Origin: Halarcobacter bivalviorum | Lineage (GTDB): Bacteria; Campylobacterota; Campylobacteria; Campylobacterales; Arcobacteraceae | Length of the DNA: 64,000 bases | NCBI RefSeq assembly: GCF_003346815.1 | Contig: NZ_CP031217.1 | Coordinates: 186,001 to 250,000 of the forward strand | Direction of reading: 5' to 3' | Program-made: the position numbers and the translations under genes | The notes under the pieces: generated by a model | Seen by the model: the letters and a program-made list of their open reading frames with translations, nothing else | Told to the model about the DNA's origin: nothing | Database searches by the model: none | In this document: positions 9,339 through 17,962 of the stretch, piece by piece | Layout of the letters: each line of letters starts with the position of its first letter | Position numbering within the stretch: position 1 is the stretch's first letter

Positions 9339-9418
9339 TCGACACTCTTCATAATAGTGTTGTCGAACTTGTCCACTTATGTGGAGGGACTAAATAATTA
9401 ACTTTTAAAAGTTAATTA
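9339..9418 (-). promoter_or_regulatory. Structured spacer between rpmI and rplT
   Basis: Three inverted repeats lie in the 112-base gap. There is a 24-base perfect palindrome at 9395-9418 that includes the rpmI stop. There is a 5-bp hairpin with a 4-base loop (arms 9372-9376 and 9381-9385). There is an 8-bp hairpin with a small bulge (9339-9366). Ribosomal operons of this type are often controlled by L20 binding to mRNA, so a regulatory or processing role is plausible. This is inference; no known motif is recognised. Confidence 0.4.
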
Positions 9419-9613
9419 TGCTTGGCATAACATTCTTTTAACTCTAGTTGCATCAGCAGCATCTACAGTTTGTGGCCCTCTTAGAGCTCTTTTTCTTTTT
9501 TGAGTCATCTTAGTTAAGATGTGGCTTCTAAAAGCTGATCCTCTTGTAATAGAACCATTCTTTTTTACTTTAAATCTCTTTAAAGCACCACTGTTTGATT
9601 TCATCTTTGGCAT
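9416..9613 (-). CDS. rpmI: 50S ribosomal protein L35
   Basis: This 65-residue basic protein begins [20 protein letters not shown] and has the L35 features [23 protein letters not shown]. It is a late-assembly 50S protein and is normally encoded between infC and rplT, as here. AAAGGAA lies upstream of the ATG. The length is typical. Confidence 0.97.
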   Translation of the reverse strand: MPKMKSNSGALKRFKVKKNGSITRGSAFRSHILTKMTQKRKRALRGPQTVDAADATRVKRMLCQA

Positions 9614-9718
9614 CGTACAGTTCCTTTCTAATAAATTTGCATTTTCATAATTATGAAAAAGTGTGAGATTTTACTTAAAGTTTGCTTTATTTAAGTTTAA
9701 ATAAAAATGGAAGGGAGG

Positions 9719-9772
9719 GCAGAGGGAGTAGCTCCTCTGCTAAATAAAATAGTTTGTGGAGATTATTTTATT
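9719..9772 (-). promoter_or_regulatory. Hairpins in the infC-rpmI spacer
   Basis: The 166-base gap between infC and rpmI holds a GC-rich hairpin (GCAGAG and CTCTGC arms, 9719-9740) and a 9-bp AT hairpin (9743-9751 with 9764-9772). Both lie between the infC stop and the rpmI start, where an L20-type mRNA control element or an internal attenuator could sit. Function is unproven. Confidence 0.4.
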
Positions 9773-9779
9773 GTGTATA

Positions 9780-10316
9780 TTATTTTTTACTTTCAGCTTT
9801 AGGAAGAACCATCATATTTACAAATCTTCCTTCTTGCTTTGGAATTCCATCTCTTGTTCCATACTCTTCAAGCATTGGCCATACTCTTTCCAGTACTTCA
9901 ACACCAGCTTCAGGATGAGCCATTTCTCGCCCCTTTAGAAATACTCTACACTTAACATGATATCCTTTTTCTAGGAATTCAACAGCATGTTTAACTTTAT
10001 AGTTAACATCATTTTCTGCAATTTTTACAGAAAATTTAACTTCTTTAACTACAATTACTTTTTGTTTTTTCTTAGCTTCTTTTTTCTTTTTCTCTTGTTG
10101 GTATTTAAACTTACCATAATCCATGATTTTTGCAACAGGCGGTTTTGCTTCTGGTGCAATAAGAACTAAATCTAATCCTAATTCGTCTGCAGTGCTTAAT
10201 GCATCTGTTGTTGATATAATTCCATAATTTGTACCATCATCTCCCATACACCTTACTTCTTTTGAAGTGATGTCCTCATTCATAATTACTTCTGGTTTTT
10301 TGTTTTGTCTACTCAA
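9780..10316 (-). CDS. infC: Translation initiation factor IF-3
   Basis: IF-3 binds the 30S subunit, prevents premature 50S joining and checks the initiator tRNA/start codon pairing. The 178-residue protein has the N-domain signature [20 protein letters not shown] and the C-domain [16 protein letters not shown]. The start is a TTG at 10316 that overlaps the thrS stop as TTGA. A non-AUG infC start is a known autoregulatory feature, because IF-3 itself discriminates against such codons. An ATG 11 codons later would cut into the conserved N-terminus. Confidence 0.95.
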   Translation of the reverse strand: MSRQNKKPEVIMNEDITSKEVRCMGDDGTNYGIISTTDALSTADELGLDLVLIAPEAKPPVAKIMDYGKFKYQQEKKKKEAKKKQKVIVVKEVKFSVKIAENDVNYKVKHAVEFLEKGYHVKCRVFLKGREMAHPEAGVEVLERVWPMLEEYGTRDGIPKQEGRFVNMMVLPKAESKK

Positions 10317-12121
10317 ATTTTACTCCCTGATTTAATTTCATTTAACATATCAATGAACTCTTTTTTACTTATATTTGATTGTTCTCTATTTCTTCTATCT
10401 CTTAATGCAATAGTTTCATTAGCAACTTCTTCATCCCCAACAACAACAATCATTGGTACTCTTTGCTTTTCAGCCATTCTAATTCTTTTATTTAATGATT
10501 CATTCATATTAAAGATTTTTGAATCTATATCATTCTCTAAAAGCTCTTTTTGTAAAGATTTTGCATACTCAACATGAGTATCAGCAATTGGTACAAAAAT
10601 AACTTGTGTTGGTGCTACTACAAATGGAAATTCACCAGCACAGTGTTCTGTTAAGATACCAACAAATCTTTCAAATGAACCAAGAATTGCTCTGTGAATC
10701 ATAACAGGTTGTTCTTTTTCACCCTTATCATTTACATACTCAATATTAAATCTACTTGGTAAGTTCATATCTACTTGAACAGTACCACATTGCCATTTTC
10801 TTCCAATTGCATCAGTAATTTTAATATCAATTTTTGGTCCATAGAATGCACCTCCACCTTCATCAATTCCATAAGGTAGATTTTCTGAATCTAAGGCATC
10901 CATAATACCTTTTGTTGTTGCTTCCCAGAAAGCATCATCTCCAATTGCTTTTTTAGGTTTTGTTGAAACTTCCATTTCATATTTGAAATCAAATACTTTC
11001 ATTAAGCTATCAACGAAATCTAATACTTCAATAATTACATCTTTGATTTGGTCTTTTGTACAAAAAATATGTGCATCATCTTGAGTAAATTCTCTAACTC
11101 TAAAAAGTCCATGCATTGCACCTGACATTTCATGTCTATGAACAACTCCATATTCAAAGAATTTAAGAGGTAGCTCTTTATATGATACTAAATCATTTTT
11201 AAAAATTTGAATATGTCCAACACAGTTCATTGGTTTAATTCCATACTCTTGCTCATCAATAGTAGTGAAATACATATTTTCTTTATAGTTATCATAGTGA
11301 CCAGAAATTTTCCACATATCTGCTTTTAGCATCTCTGGACCTCTTACTGGCTCATAACCTCTAACTCTGTGAGCTTTATATAAAAGGTGTTCTAATTTAC
11401 TTCTTAGTTTTGCACCATTAGGTAACCATAATGGAAGTCCTGCTCCAATTTCATCACTAAATGTGAATAGTTCTAATTCAGTTCCTAATTTTCTGTGATC
11501 TCTTTTTTTAGCTTCTTCAAGCATTCTAATGTAATCATTTAATTCTTTTTTATCAAAGAAAGCGATTCCATAGATTCTTGTGATCATTTCATTTTCTTCA
11601 TCCCCACCTAAATAAGCACCTGCTACTCTTGTAAGTTTGAAGCTTCTAATCATTCTTGTATTAGGTACATGAGGCCCTCTACATAAATCTTCAAAATCAC
11701 CTTGCTTATAAAGTGTTAATGTCTCATCAGTAATGTTTGCAAGAACTGCTTGTTTTAATTCATCATTTGCAAATTTTGTTTGAATCTCTTCTCTTGATGC
11801 TTCATATCTTTCAATCGGAAGTTTAGCATTCGCTAAATCTTTCATCTTTTTTTCAATTTTTGGAAGATCTTCATCAGAGATTTTTTCTTCTGTTTTAAAG
11901 TCGTAGTAAAAACCTTCTTTTACAACAGGACCAACAAAGAATTTTGCATCTGGGTATAGTTCTTTGATAGCTTGTGCCATTAAGTGAGCACATGAGTGTT
12001 TTAATATCTCTAGAGATTCAGGAGAGTTGTCAGCTTTAATCTCATCTCCACTTAAGTTTAAAGCCTCCGCTGTTTGAAGGTCATAGATTTGGCCTTCTTT
12101 TAATATACCAATAGGTTCCAA
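10313..12121 (-). CDS. thrS: Threonyl-tRNA synthetase
   Basis: ThrRS charges tRNA-Thr. The 602-residue class II enzyme has the editing-domain motif [11 protein letters not shown], motif 2 ([14 protein letters not shown]), the zinc/substrate segment around KPMNCVGHI, motif 3 ([11 protein letters not shown]) and a C-terminal anticodon-binding domain. It is about 40 residues shorter at the N-terminus than the E. coli enzyme (642), with only a vestigial TGS domain before the editing domain, as in other Campylobacterota. It is coupled to infC by TTGA. Confidence 0.96.
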   Translation of the reverse strand: MEPIGILKEGQIYDLQTAEALNLSGDEIKADNSPESLEILKHSCAHLMAQAIKELYPDAKFFVGPVVKEGFYYDFKTEEKISDEDLPKIEKKMKDLANAKLPIERYEASREEIQTKFANDELKQAVLANITDETLTLYKQGDFEDLCRGPHVPNTRMIRSFKLTRVAGAYLGGDEENEMITRIYGIAFFDKKELNDYIRMLEEAKKRDHRKLGTELELFTFSDEIGAGLPLWLPNGAKLRSKLEHLLYKAHRVRGYEPVRGPEMLKADMWKISGHYDNYKENMYFTTIDEQEYGIKPMNCVGHIQIFKNDLVSYKELPLKFFEYGVVHRHEMSGAMHGLFRVREFTQDDAHIFCTKDQIKDVIIEVLDFVDSLMKVFDFKYEMEVSTKPKKAIGDDAFWEATTKGIMDALDSENLPYGIDEGGGAFYGPKIDIKITDAIGRKWQCGTVQVDMNLPSRFNIEYVNDKGEKEQPVMIHRAILGSFERFVGILTEHCAGEFPFVVAPTQVIFVPIADTHVEYAKSLQKELLENDIDSKIFNMNESLNKRIRMAEKQRVPMIVVVGDEEVANETIALRDRRNREQSNISKKEFIDMLNEIKSGSKI

Positions 12122-12230
12122 TAAATTCCTTTTTTCCTTAAAAGTTTTTAAAATTCTTATATTTTATCTTAAATGCTCTTAAACTTAATCTTAACAGTTA
12201 CTTATTAAGTAAAAATTGCTAAAATAGTGT

Positions 12231-12755
12231 ATGATTTTGAACCTATCTAAAATAAAAACTGAAGCCTTATTACTGTTCTGCAAAGATTTAATTCTTTCAT
12301 ATAAAGATAACAAAGATAATTTTTTTGATATAGATAAAGAGTTAGTAGATTATATAAACTCTATTTCTGATGAAATATTAAAACAGATAAATAATGTAAC
12401 TTTTCCTACAGAGCATTATATAAATAATAAAAAACACTATAGAATTAATGCTGTATTAAAAGCATATGACTTTATAAATAATACTTTGACTAAAGAGTTT
12501 GAGAAAATAGAAGAATCAAAGAGGGTATTTAATCCTTCAATGCTTTATTTTTCAATGCTTGCTGTTTGGTTTAAAGAGTTAGACAAAGAGAGTCGTTCTA
12601 AAGAATATATCTATTTTACTATTTATCCTTATGCTAATGTTTATGACAAACTTTTAATTAATATAAAAGATGAAACTTTTAAAAAAATAAATATTCTTAT
12701 GCTAGAGCTAGCAGAAGCCTTGATTTATAAATATGATGCCATCTCATTTAAATAA
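12231..12755 (+). CDS. Hypothetical protein
   Basis: This 174-residue protein is not recognised. It is acidic and predicted mostly helical, rich in Lys, Asn, Ile and Tyr, with no signal peptide, membrane segment or cysteine cluster (a single Cys near residue 17). It stands alone, divergent from thrS and followed by an exported rhodanese 80 bases downstream. Its codon use resembles its neighbours. No function is proposed. Confidence 0.75.
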   Translation: MILNLSKIKTEALLLFCKDLILSYKDNKDNFFDIDKELVDYINSISDEILKQINNVTFPTEHYINNKKHYRINAVLKAYDFINNTLTKEFEKIEESKRVFNPSMLYFSMLAVWFKELDKESRSKEYIYFTIYPYANVYDKLLINIKDETFKKINILMLELAEALIYKYDAISFK

Positions 12756-12835
12756 GAATTACTTATAATATAAATATAAATAAAATTAATCTTAACTTAT
12801 GTATAATTCTCCTAAATAATTTAGTAAGGAGAGTT

Positions 12836-13648
12836 ATGAAACTTTTATTAAGCAAAATTTTTGCACTTATCATGGTTTTCTCTTTTTCTCAGGCAAGTGA
12901 GTTAAAGATAATTGATTTTACAGAAGCTAAAAAGCTTTTTGAAAATAAAGAAGCACTATTTTTAGATGCTAGAGGTGAGAAACTTTATATGAGAGGAACT
13001 ATTTTAGGTTCTTTAAATTTACCTGTAAATAGATTTTCAAAAAGTGTAGGACTTTTACCTATAAATAAAAATGCAAAAATAGTATCTTTTTGTAATGGTT
13101 TTAAATGTGAGAAATCAGATGAATTAGCTGTACTTTTAGAAAAAGAGGGATATAGTAATGTTCTAGTTTATAAAGGTGGTTATCCTGAGTGGAAAGAAAA
13201 AGCTATGCCTTTAATGGCTTTAAAAGCTGAAGAAGTTCAACAAGAGAATAAAGTTATTGAAGCTAAAGGTAAAAAATATCAAGTAAAAGGTGCAACAATC
13301 TTTTTAGGACAAGATAAGGGAATGATTGATCAATTTTGGTTTGAGAAAGTAGTATTAAATGATTTACCAAAAAATGTTCAACTTATTGATATTAGAAAAG
13401 AGAGTGATTTTAAAGAGGGTCATATTAAAGGTGCTATAAATGCTCCTTGGGATTCAAAAGCTGAAAAAATTGATTTATCAAAAGTATCAACTGATAAAGT
13501 TTTAGTATTTTATTGTAATACAGGTATGCAATCAGCTGAAGCTGCACTTAGTCTAAAGAAAAGAGTAGGTAAAGATATATTTTATTTTGATGCAAATGTA
13601 AGTTGTGAAAAGAATAATTGTAAAGTTGAAGCAAACGAGAATCTATAA
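12836..13648 (+). CDS. Exported two-domain rhodanese
   Basis: The 270-residue protein starts after AAGGAG and has a signal peptide (MKLLLSKIFALIMVFSFSQA). Domain 1 has the loop CNGFKCEKS, with the same C-x4-C spacing as the rhodanese at 7669. Domain 2 has YCNTGMQS. The C-terminal CEKNNC pair also matches the 7669 protein. It is likely a paralogue acting in periplasmic sulfur transfer. Acceptor and donor are unknown. Confidence 0.83.
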   Translation: MKLLLSKIFALIMVFSFSQASELKIIDFTEAKKLFENKEALFLDARGEKLYMRGTILGSLNLPVNRFSKSVGLLPINKNAKIVSFCNGFKCEKSDELAVLLEKEGYSNVLVYKGGYPEWKEKAMPLMALKAEEVQQENKVIEAKGKKYQVKGATIFLGQDKGMIDQFWFEKVVLNDLPKNVQLIDIRKESDFKEGHIKGAINAPWDSKAEKIDLSKVSTDKVLVFYCNTGMQSAEAALSLKKRVGKDIFYFDANVSCEKNNCKVEANENL

Positions 13649-13667
13649 GAGGATTATCCTCTTATAG
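13643..13667. terminator. Bidirectional terminator hairpin
   Basis: A perfect 10-bp stem (CTATAAGAGG with CCTCTTATAG) and 5-base loop overlaps the rhodanese stop and lies between convergent genes. No long T run follows, so strength is uncertain. Confidence 0.7.
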
Positions 13668-13675
13668 TAATCTGA

Positions 13676-13999
13676 TTAACAAGCAGGAACATTTCCTGAA
13701 TCATTTGCGTACTCATATGAGAAATCATAAAGATGAGGAACCCAAGAATCATTAATATCTGCTTCTTTTACTTCTGGACAAATTGTCATCATCTCTTTTT
13801 TAAAGTTACCTGCTTCATTAATTGAAGCCCACTCAGATTGAGAATGTTTTGCTGCAAATTTAGCACCATTGAATCCACATTTTGATTTAAATTTTTTAAT
13901 AAAAATCTTTTGACCCTTTCTTGCATCAGCAGAAGCTGTTGTTGAAGCAACTCCTAATAATAAAACAGCAGCCATAGTAAGCTTTAAAAATCTAGTCAT
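13676..13999 (-). CDS. Small periplasmic cytochrome-c-like protein without CXXCH
   Basis: This 107-residue protein has a signal peptide ending ASA, then DARKGQKIFIKKFKSKCGFNG. The context resembles small class I cytochromes (KGQKIF, AAKHSQSEW, YANDSG), but there is no CXXCH heme site. Only Cys, His and further Cys residues at other spacings remain. Three cysteines (CGF, ICP and C-terminal AC) are left. It may be a relic or a heme-independent sulfur-binding derivative. Its position beside exported rhodaneses favours a role in sulfur oxidation. Confidence 0.6.
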   Translation of the reverse strand: MTRFLKLTMAAVLLLGVASTTASADARKGQKIFIKKFKSKCGFNGAKFAAKHSQSEWASINEAGNFKKEMMTICPEVKEADINDSWVPHLYDFSYEYANDSGNVPAC

Positions 14000-14088
14000 T
14001 ATTCATCTCCTAATATATAATTTGGTATCATTATATCTAATTTTGATAAAAATAATACTTATACAAGTATAAGAAAAAGTGATAAAAA

Positions 14089-15417
14089 TTGAAATACTAT
14101 ATTTTAAAAGAGATTGTAAAGTATCTCCAAGAAGAAGCCCAAGTTATAAAACATATAAGAAGAATTGATAATAACTTAATTATAATAGAATTTAATAATA
14201 AAAACTCTATTTATTTTGATATGAGTAAAGGGAAAAGTTATATTTATAAGAAAAATGGAGAAAAAACATCAAAAAAAGACTTTAATGCTCCTTTTGATGT
14301 AGTCCTTCAAAAAAGATTTATCAATGCAAGAATCGAAAACATCGAGATTTATAATGAAGATAAGATAATAAATATAAAAGTTAACTCTTCCTCTTCTTAT
14401 AAAAAACTAACAACTATTTTACAATTAGAGTTTACCGGTAAACATACAAATGCAATTATTTTAGATGAAAATAGAATTATTTTAGAAGCCTTAAGGCATA
14501 TTGATGAATTTGCATCAAGTAGAGTTGTAAAAGTAGGGGTAAAATTAGATGAGATACCAAAAAATGATTTTATTCCAAAAATAGAAGAGATTAAAGATGT
14601 GGAAGAGTATCTTTTTGATGTATATAAAAAAATAGAAAAAGAGAATCTTGAAAATCATAGAAAACAAAAAATTACTCAAGTAAATAAAAAGTTAAAAAAG
14701 TTACAAAAGACTTTAGAAACATTACCTAAAAAAGAGGATTTGGAGATTGAGTCTAACTCTTTATATGAAAAAGCTAATTTAATTCTTGCAAATTTACATA
14801 GTATAAAACCATATCAAGATGTTTTAGAAACCTATGACTATCAAGGAAATAGCATTACAATAGAGTTAGATACTAGATATCAAGCCTCAACTTTTTCAAA
14901 TAATCTATTTAAAAAAGCAAAAAGAGCAAAACAAAAAGCTAATAATATTAAGATAGAAAAATCAAATTTAGAAGAGAAAGTTGAGTTTTTAAAGAGGTTG
15001 ATAAACAATATTAACTCTTGTTCTAGTATTGATGAAATAGAGTTTTTACTTCCTAAGAAGCAGAAAAATCAAGCTCGTACAAAAAAGAGTCAAAACTATG
15101 AAAGCTTTTTTTATGAAGGTTATAAAATTATGCTTGGAACAAATGAAAGAGAAAATATTTATTTATTAGAAAATTCAAAAGCAAGTGATTTTTGGTTTCA
15201 TTTAAAAGATGCTCCCTCTTCACATGTTATTGTTCAAAATAGTAAAAAAACAATTCCTGGAAATGTTATTGAAAAAGCTGCAAAAATATGTGCTCAATTT
15301 TCAACAGATTTTGAAGGGGCTTATAGTGTAGATTATACTCAAAGAAGAAATGTTAAAATACAGCATGGAGCAAATGTTTTATATAATCCCTATACAACAA
15401 TAAAAGTTAATATATGA
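14089..15417 (+). CDS. rqcH: NFACT-family ribosome quality control protein (RqcH/Rqc2 homologue)
   Basis: RqcH-type proteins bind stalled 50S-peptidyl-tRNA complexes and direct C-terminal alanine tailing. The 442-residue protein has an NFACT-N-like start, a central charged coiled coil (residues about 190-310) and a C-terminal NFACT-R domain (ASDFWFHLKDAPSSHVIV, SVDYTQRRNVKIQHGAN). The start is TTG. The position equivalent to the Asp-Arg pair needed for tailing in Bacillus RqcH reads Asp91-Lys92 (YNEDKII). The length is shorter than the about 570-residue Bacillus protein. Confidence 0.85.
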   Translation: MKYYILKEIVKYLQEEAQVIKHIRRIDNNLIIIEFNNKNSIYFDMSKGKSYIYKKNGEKTSKKDFNAPFDVVLQKRFINARIENIEIYNEDKIINIKVNSSSSYKKLTTILQLEFTGKHTNAIILDENRIILEALRHIDEFASSRVVKVGVKLDEIPKNDFIPKIEEIKDVEEYLFDVYKKIEKENLENHRKQKITQVNKKLKKLQKTLETLPKKEDLEIESNSLYEKANLILANLHSIKPYQDVLETYDYQGNSITIELDTRYQASTFSNNLFKKAKRAKQKANNIKIEKSNLEEKVEFLKRLINNINSCSSIDEIEFLLPKKQKNQARTKKSQNYESFFYEGYKIMLGTNERENIYLLENSKASDFWFHLKDAPSSHVIVQNSKKTIPGNVIEKAAKICAQFSTDFEGAYSVDYTQRRNVKIQHGANVLYNPYTTIKVNI

Positions 15418-15475
15418 ATAAACTATTAACAAATTCTTGGATATAATTTAATTTAATAATATATTAGGTTTTATT

Positions 15476-16435
15476 TTGATTATTAAAAAAGTATTAGTTA
15501 TATCATATTCCCAAACAGGACAATTAAGCCAAGTAACAAACTCCATGTTAGCACCTCTTGAAGAGGATGAAAATATCGAAGTGGTTTATAAGAAAATTGA
15601 GCCACTTAAGCCTTATCCTTTTCCTTGGGATTTTATGAGTTTTATGGATTGTTTTCCTGAATCTGTATATTTAGATCCACCAAAAATTAAAGAGATTGAA
15701 GAGGATGACAATGACTATGATTTGATAATTTTACCTTATCAAGTATGGTTCTTATCTCCTTCTTTACCTATTACTGCATTTTTAAAAAGTGATTATGCAA
15801 AAAGAAAATTAAAAGGTAAACCTGTAATTACTCTTATTGGTTGTAGAAATATGTGGGTAATGGCACAAGAAAAAATGAAACAGTTACTTACTGAGGTTGA
15901 AGCTAAACTAATTGATAATATAGTTTTAATAGACCAAGGAAACTCTCTTGCAACTTTTATTACAACACCTAGATGGATGTTAACAGGGAAAAGAGACTCT
16001 TTATGGGGAATATTCCCTGAAGCTGGGATTTCAAAAAAAGATATAAAAGAGGCATCAAGATTTGGAAAAGCAATAAAACAAGCTTTAGCAAAAGATGAAG
16101 AAAAAAAACAAAAATCTATTTGTTCTGGTTTAAATACAGTAAATGTAGATGAGAAGCTAATTAAAAGTGAACAAATTGGAACTAAGAGTTTTATGATTTG
16201 GGGAAAACTTATTAGAAAAGTAGGAAAACAAGGTGAAGCAAAAAGAAAACCGATTGTGATACTTTATGTTGTTTTTTTACTTTTAATGATTATTACCATT
16301 GTTCCAATAAATATGCTAGTTCAAACTATAATAAGAAAAATAAATAAAGAAAAAATATTAGAACAAAAAAAGATTTATGAAGCACCCTCTGGAAGTGCGA
16401 AAGATAGAATGAAGGATTTTTCAGCAGATGAATAA
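15476..16435 (+). CDS. darA: Dialkylresorcinol condensing enzyme DarA
   Basis: DarA works with DarB to condense two acyl-derived chains into a 2,5-dialkyl-cyclohexanedione that becomes a dialkylresorcinol. The 319-residue protein has a flavodoxin-like N-terminus (KVLVISYSQTGQLSQVT), PYQVWFLSPSLP, and a C-terminal membrane helix near residues 263-285. The start is TTG with a weak upstream AGG. Its stop overlaps darB by 8 bases. It is the first gene of a four-gene plus-strand unit at the left end of the pigment-type cluster. Confidence 0.85.
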   Translation: MIIKKVLVISYSQTGQLSQVTNSMLAPLEEDENIEVVYKKIEPLKPYPFPWDFMSFMDCFPESVYLDPPKIKEIEEDDNDYDLIILPYQVWFLSPSLPITAFLKSDYAKRKLKGKPVITLIGCRNMWVMAQEKMKQLLTEVEAKLIDNIVLIDQGNSLATFITTPRWMLTGKRDSLWGIFPEAGISKKDIKEASRFGKAIKQALAKDEEKKQKSICSGLNTVNVDEKLIKSEQIGTKSFMIWGKLIRKVGKQGEAKRKPIVILYVVFLLLMIITIVPINMLVQTIIRKINKEKILEQKKIYEAPSGSAKDRMKDFSADE

Positions 16436-17567
16436 AGTTTATATAAACAATATACAAAAGTTTATGCCAAATGAACCAGTTTATAACGATGAAATGGAAG
16501 ATTATTTAGGTTATATTGGTGGAAAAAAATCAAAAGCTAAAAATATTGTTTTAAGAAGTAATGGAATAAAAAGAAGATTTTATGTTTTAGAAAAGGGTAG
16601 TTTAAAACCTCTTTTCACAAATGCTCAAATTACTGCAAATGCAATAAAAAAATTAGAAAATGAGAGTTTTAAATTAAAAGATTTAGAAGCTTTATCATGT
16701 GGAACAACTTTAGCTGACCAACTATTACCTGGACATACCTTGATGGTACAAGGGGAATTAGGTATAAATGAAGTTGAAACTTTAAGTGCTTCTGGAATTT
16801 GTCTAAGTGGTATAAATGCTTTAAAATATATCTATTATGGAATAAAAGCAGGGGAGCTTAAAAATGGAGTTTCAACTGGTTCTGAAACTTCATCAATGGT
16901 TTTAAATTCAAAAAACTTTAAAGAAGAGTCTGATTATAAAGAGTTAGAAAATAATCCAGGAATAGAGTTTGAAAAAGATTTCCTAAGATGGATGCTTTCA
17001 GATGGTGCAGGGGCTATGCTTTTAGAAGATAAACCAAATAAACAAGGCTTATCTTTAGAGATAAAATGGATTGATATATTATCATATGCTGGTGAAATGC
17101 CAATTTGTATGTATAGTGGTTGTGAAGTGGATGATAAGAATAATGTAACTCCTTGGAGAGCTTTTGAACAACAAGAAGTTATGAATAAATCGCTTTTATC
17201 AATAAAGCAAAATGTGAAACTTTTAAATGAAAATATTACTGAATACACTGTGACAAAACCTATTAAAAAAATATTAGAAAAAAGAGGTTTAAAAGAGGAA
17301 GACATCTCTTATTTTGTGCCTCACTACTCTTCAAAATTTTTTAGAGAAAAACTATATGAAGGTATGAAAAAAGGTGGTTTAGAAATTCCTTATGAAAAAT
17401 GGTTTACAAATCTAACTGAATTTGGAAACACAGGTTCAGCTTCAATTTATATTATGCTTGAAGAACTTTTTAACTCAAATAGATTAGTTAAGGGGCAGAA
17501 AATTCTTTGTTATGTTCCTGAAAGTGGAAGATTCTCTACTTCATTTATGTATTTAGAAGTGGTTTAA
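16428..17567 (+). CDS. darB: DarB-type beta-ketoacyl-ACP synthase III
   Basis: This FabH-fold ketosynthase is predicted to form the first C-C bond of dialkylresorcinol synthesis with DarA. The 379-residue protein keeps the full triad: Cys125 (ASGICLSG), His299 (FVPHYSS) and Asn334 (EFGNTGSAS). It overlaps darA by 8 bases and its stop overlaps the next start by 1 base, so the genes are tightly coupled. FabH of primary fatty acid synthesis is unlikely because of this context and the divergent N-terminus. Confidence 0.87.
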   Translation: MNKVYINNIQKFMPNEPVYNDEMEDYLGYIGGKKSKAKNIVLRSNGIKRRFYVLEKGSLKPLFTNAQITANAIKKLENESFKLKDLEALSCGTTLADQLLPGHTLMVQGELGINEVETLSASGICLSGINALKYIYYGIKAGELKNGVSTGSETSSMVLNSKNFKEESDYKELENNPGIEFEKDFLRWMLSDGAGAMLLEDKPNKQGLSLEIKWIDILSYAGEMPICMYSGCEVDDKNNVTPWRAFEQQEVMNKSLLSIKQNVKLLNENITEYTVTKPIKKILEKRGLKEEDISYFVPHYSSKFFREKLYEGMKKGGLEIPYEKWFTNLTEFGNTGSASIYIMLEELFNSNRLVKGQKILCYVPESGRFSTSFMYLEVV

Positions 17568-17962
17568 TGGAAAAAATTGAAGTTCCAAAAGAGGAGAACA
17601 AAGTTTTAGAAGGTCATCAAAAAGTGATGTATACAACAACTGAAACTGGTGATTTTCAAAGAACTAACTATGGAAGTTCAGTAGAAGAATTTGCTACACA
17701 AACTGCTGTTGAAGAGTTTGAAGTTTTAAAGCAAGAAAGCATTGAAAATATTAAAAGAGGTATTAGTTCTCCTCTTGAATATTTTATGTATGAAAATAGA
17801 ATGGATTTAGCTACTTTAGCAAGTGTTGTTGGAATGTTTCAATTTAGAGTAAAAAGACATCTCAAAATGAGTAATTTTAAAAAATTAAATGAAAAGATTC
17901 TTGCAAAATATGCTGAAGCATTTAATATTAAAATAGAAGAGTTAAAGGATTTTAAAGTATGA
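17567..17962 (+). CDS. Small helix-turn-helix-like protein in the dar operon
   Basis: The first half of this 131-residue protein is hydrophilic and Thr/Glu-rich. The second half (about 62-131) resembles an XRE-type helix-turn-helix, with LEYFMYENRMDLATLASVVG followed later by LAKYAEAFNIKIEELKDF. It overlaps darB (1 base) and the next gene (4 bases). It might regulate the cluster or act as a structural partner. It does not match a known enzyme, and the HTH match is by eye only. Confidence 0.55.
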   Translation: MEKIEVPKEENKVLEGHQKVMYTTTETGDFQRTNYGSSVEEFATQTAVEEFEVLKQESIENIKRGISSPLEYFMYENRMDLATLASVVGMFQFRVKRHLKMSNFKKLNEKILAKYAEAFNIKIEELKDFKV

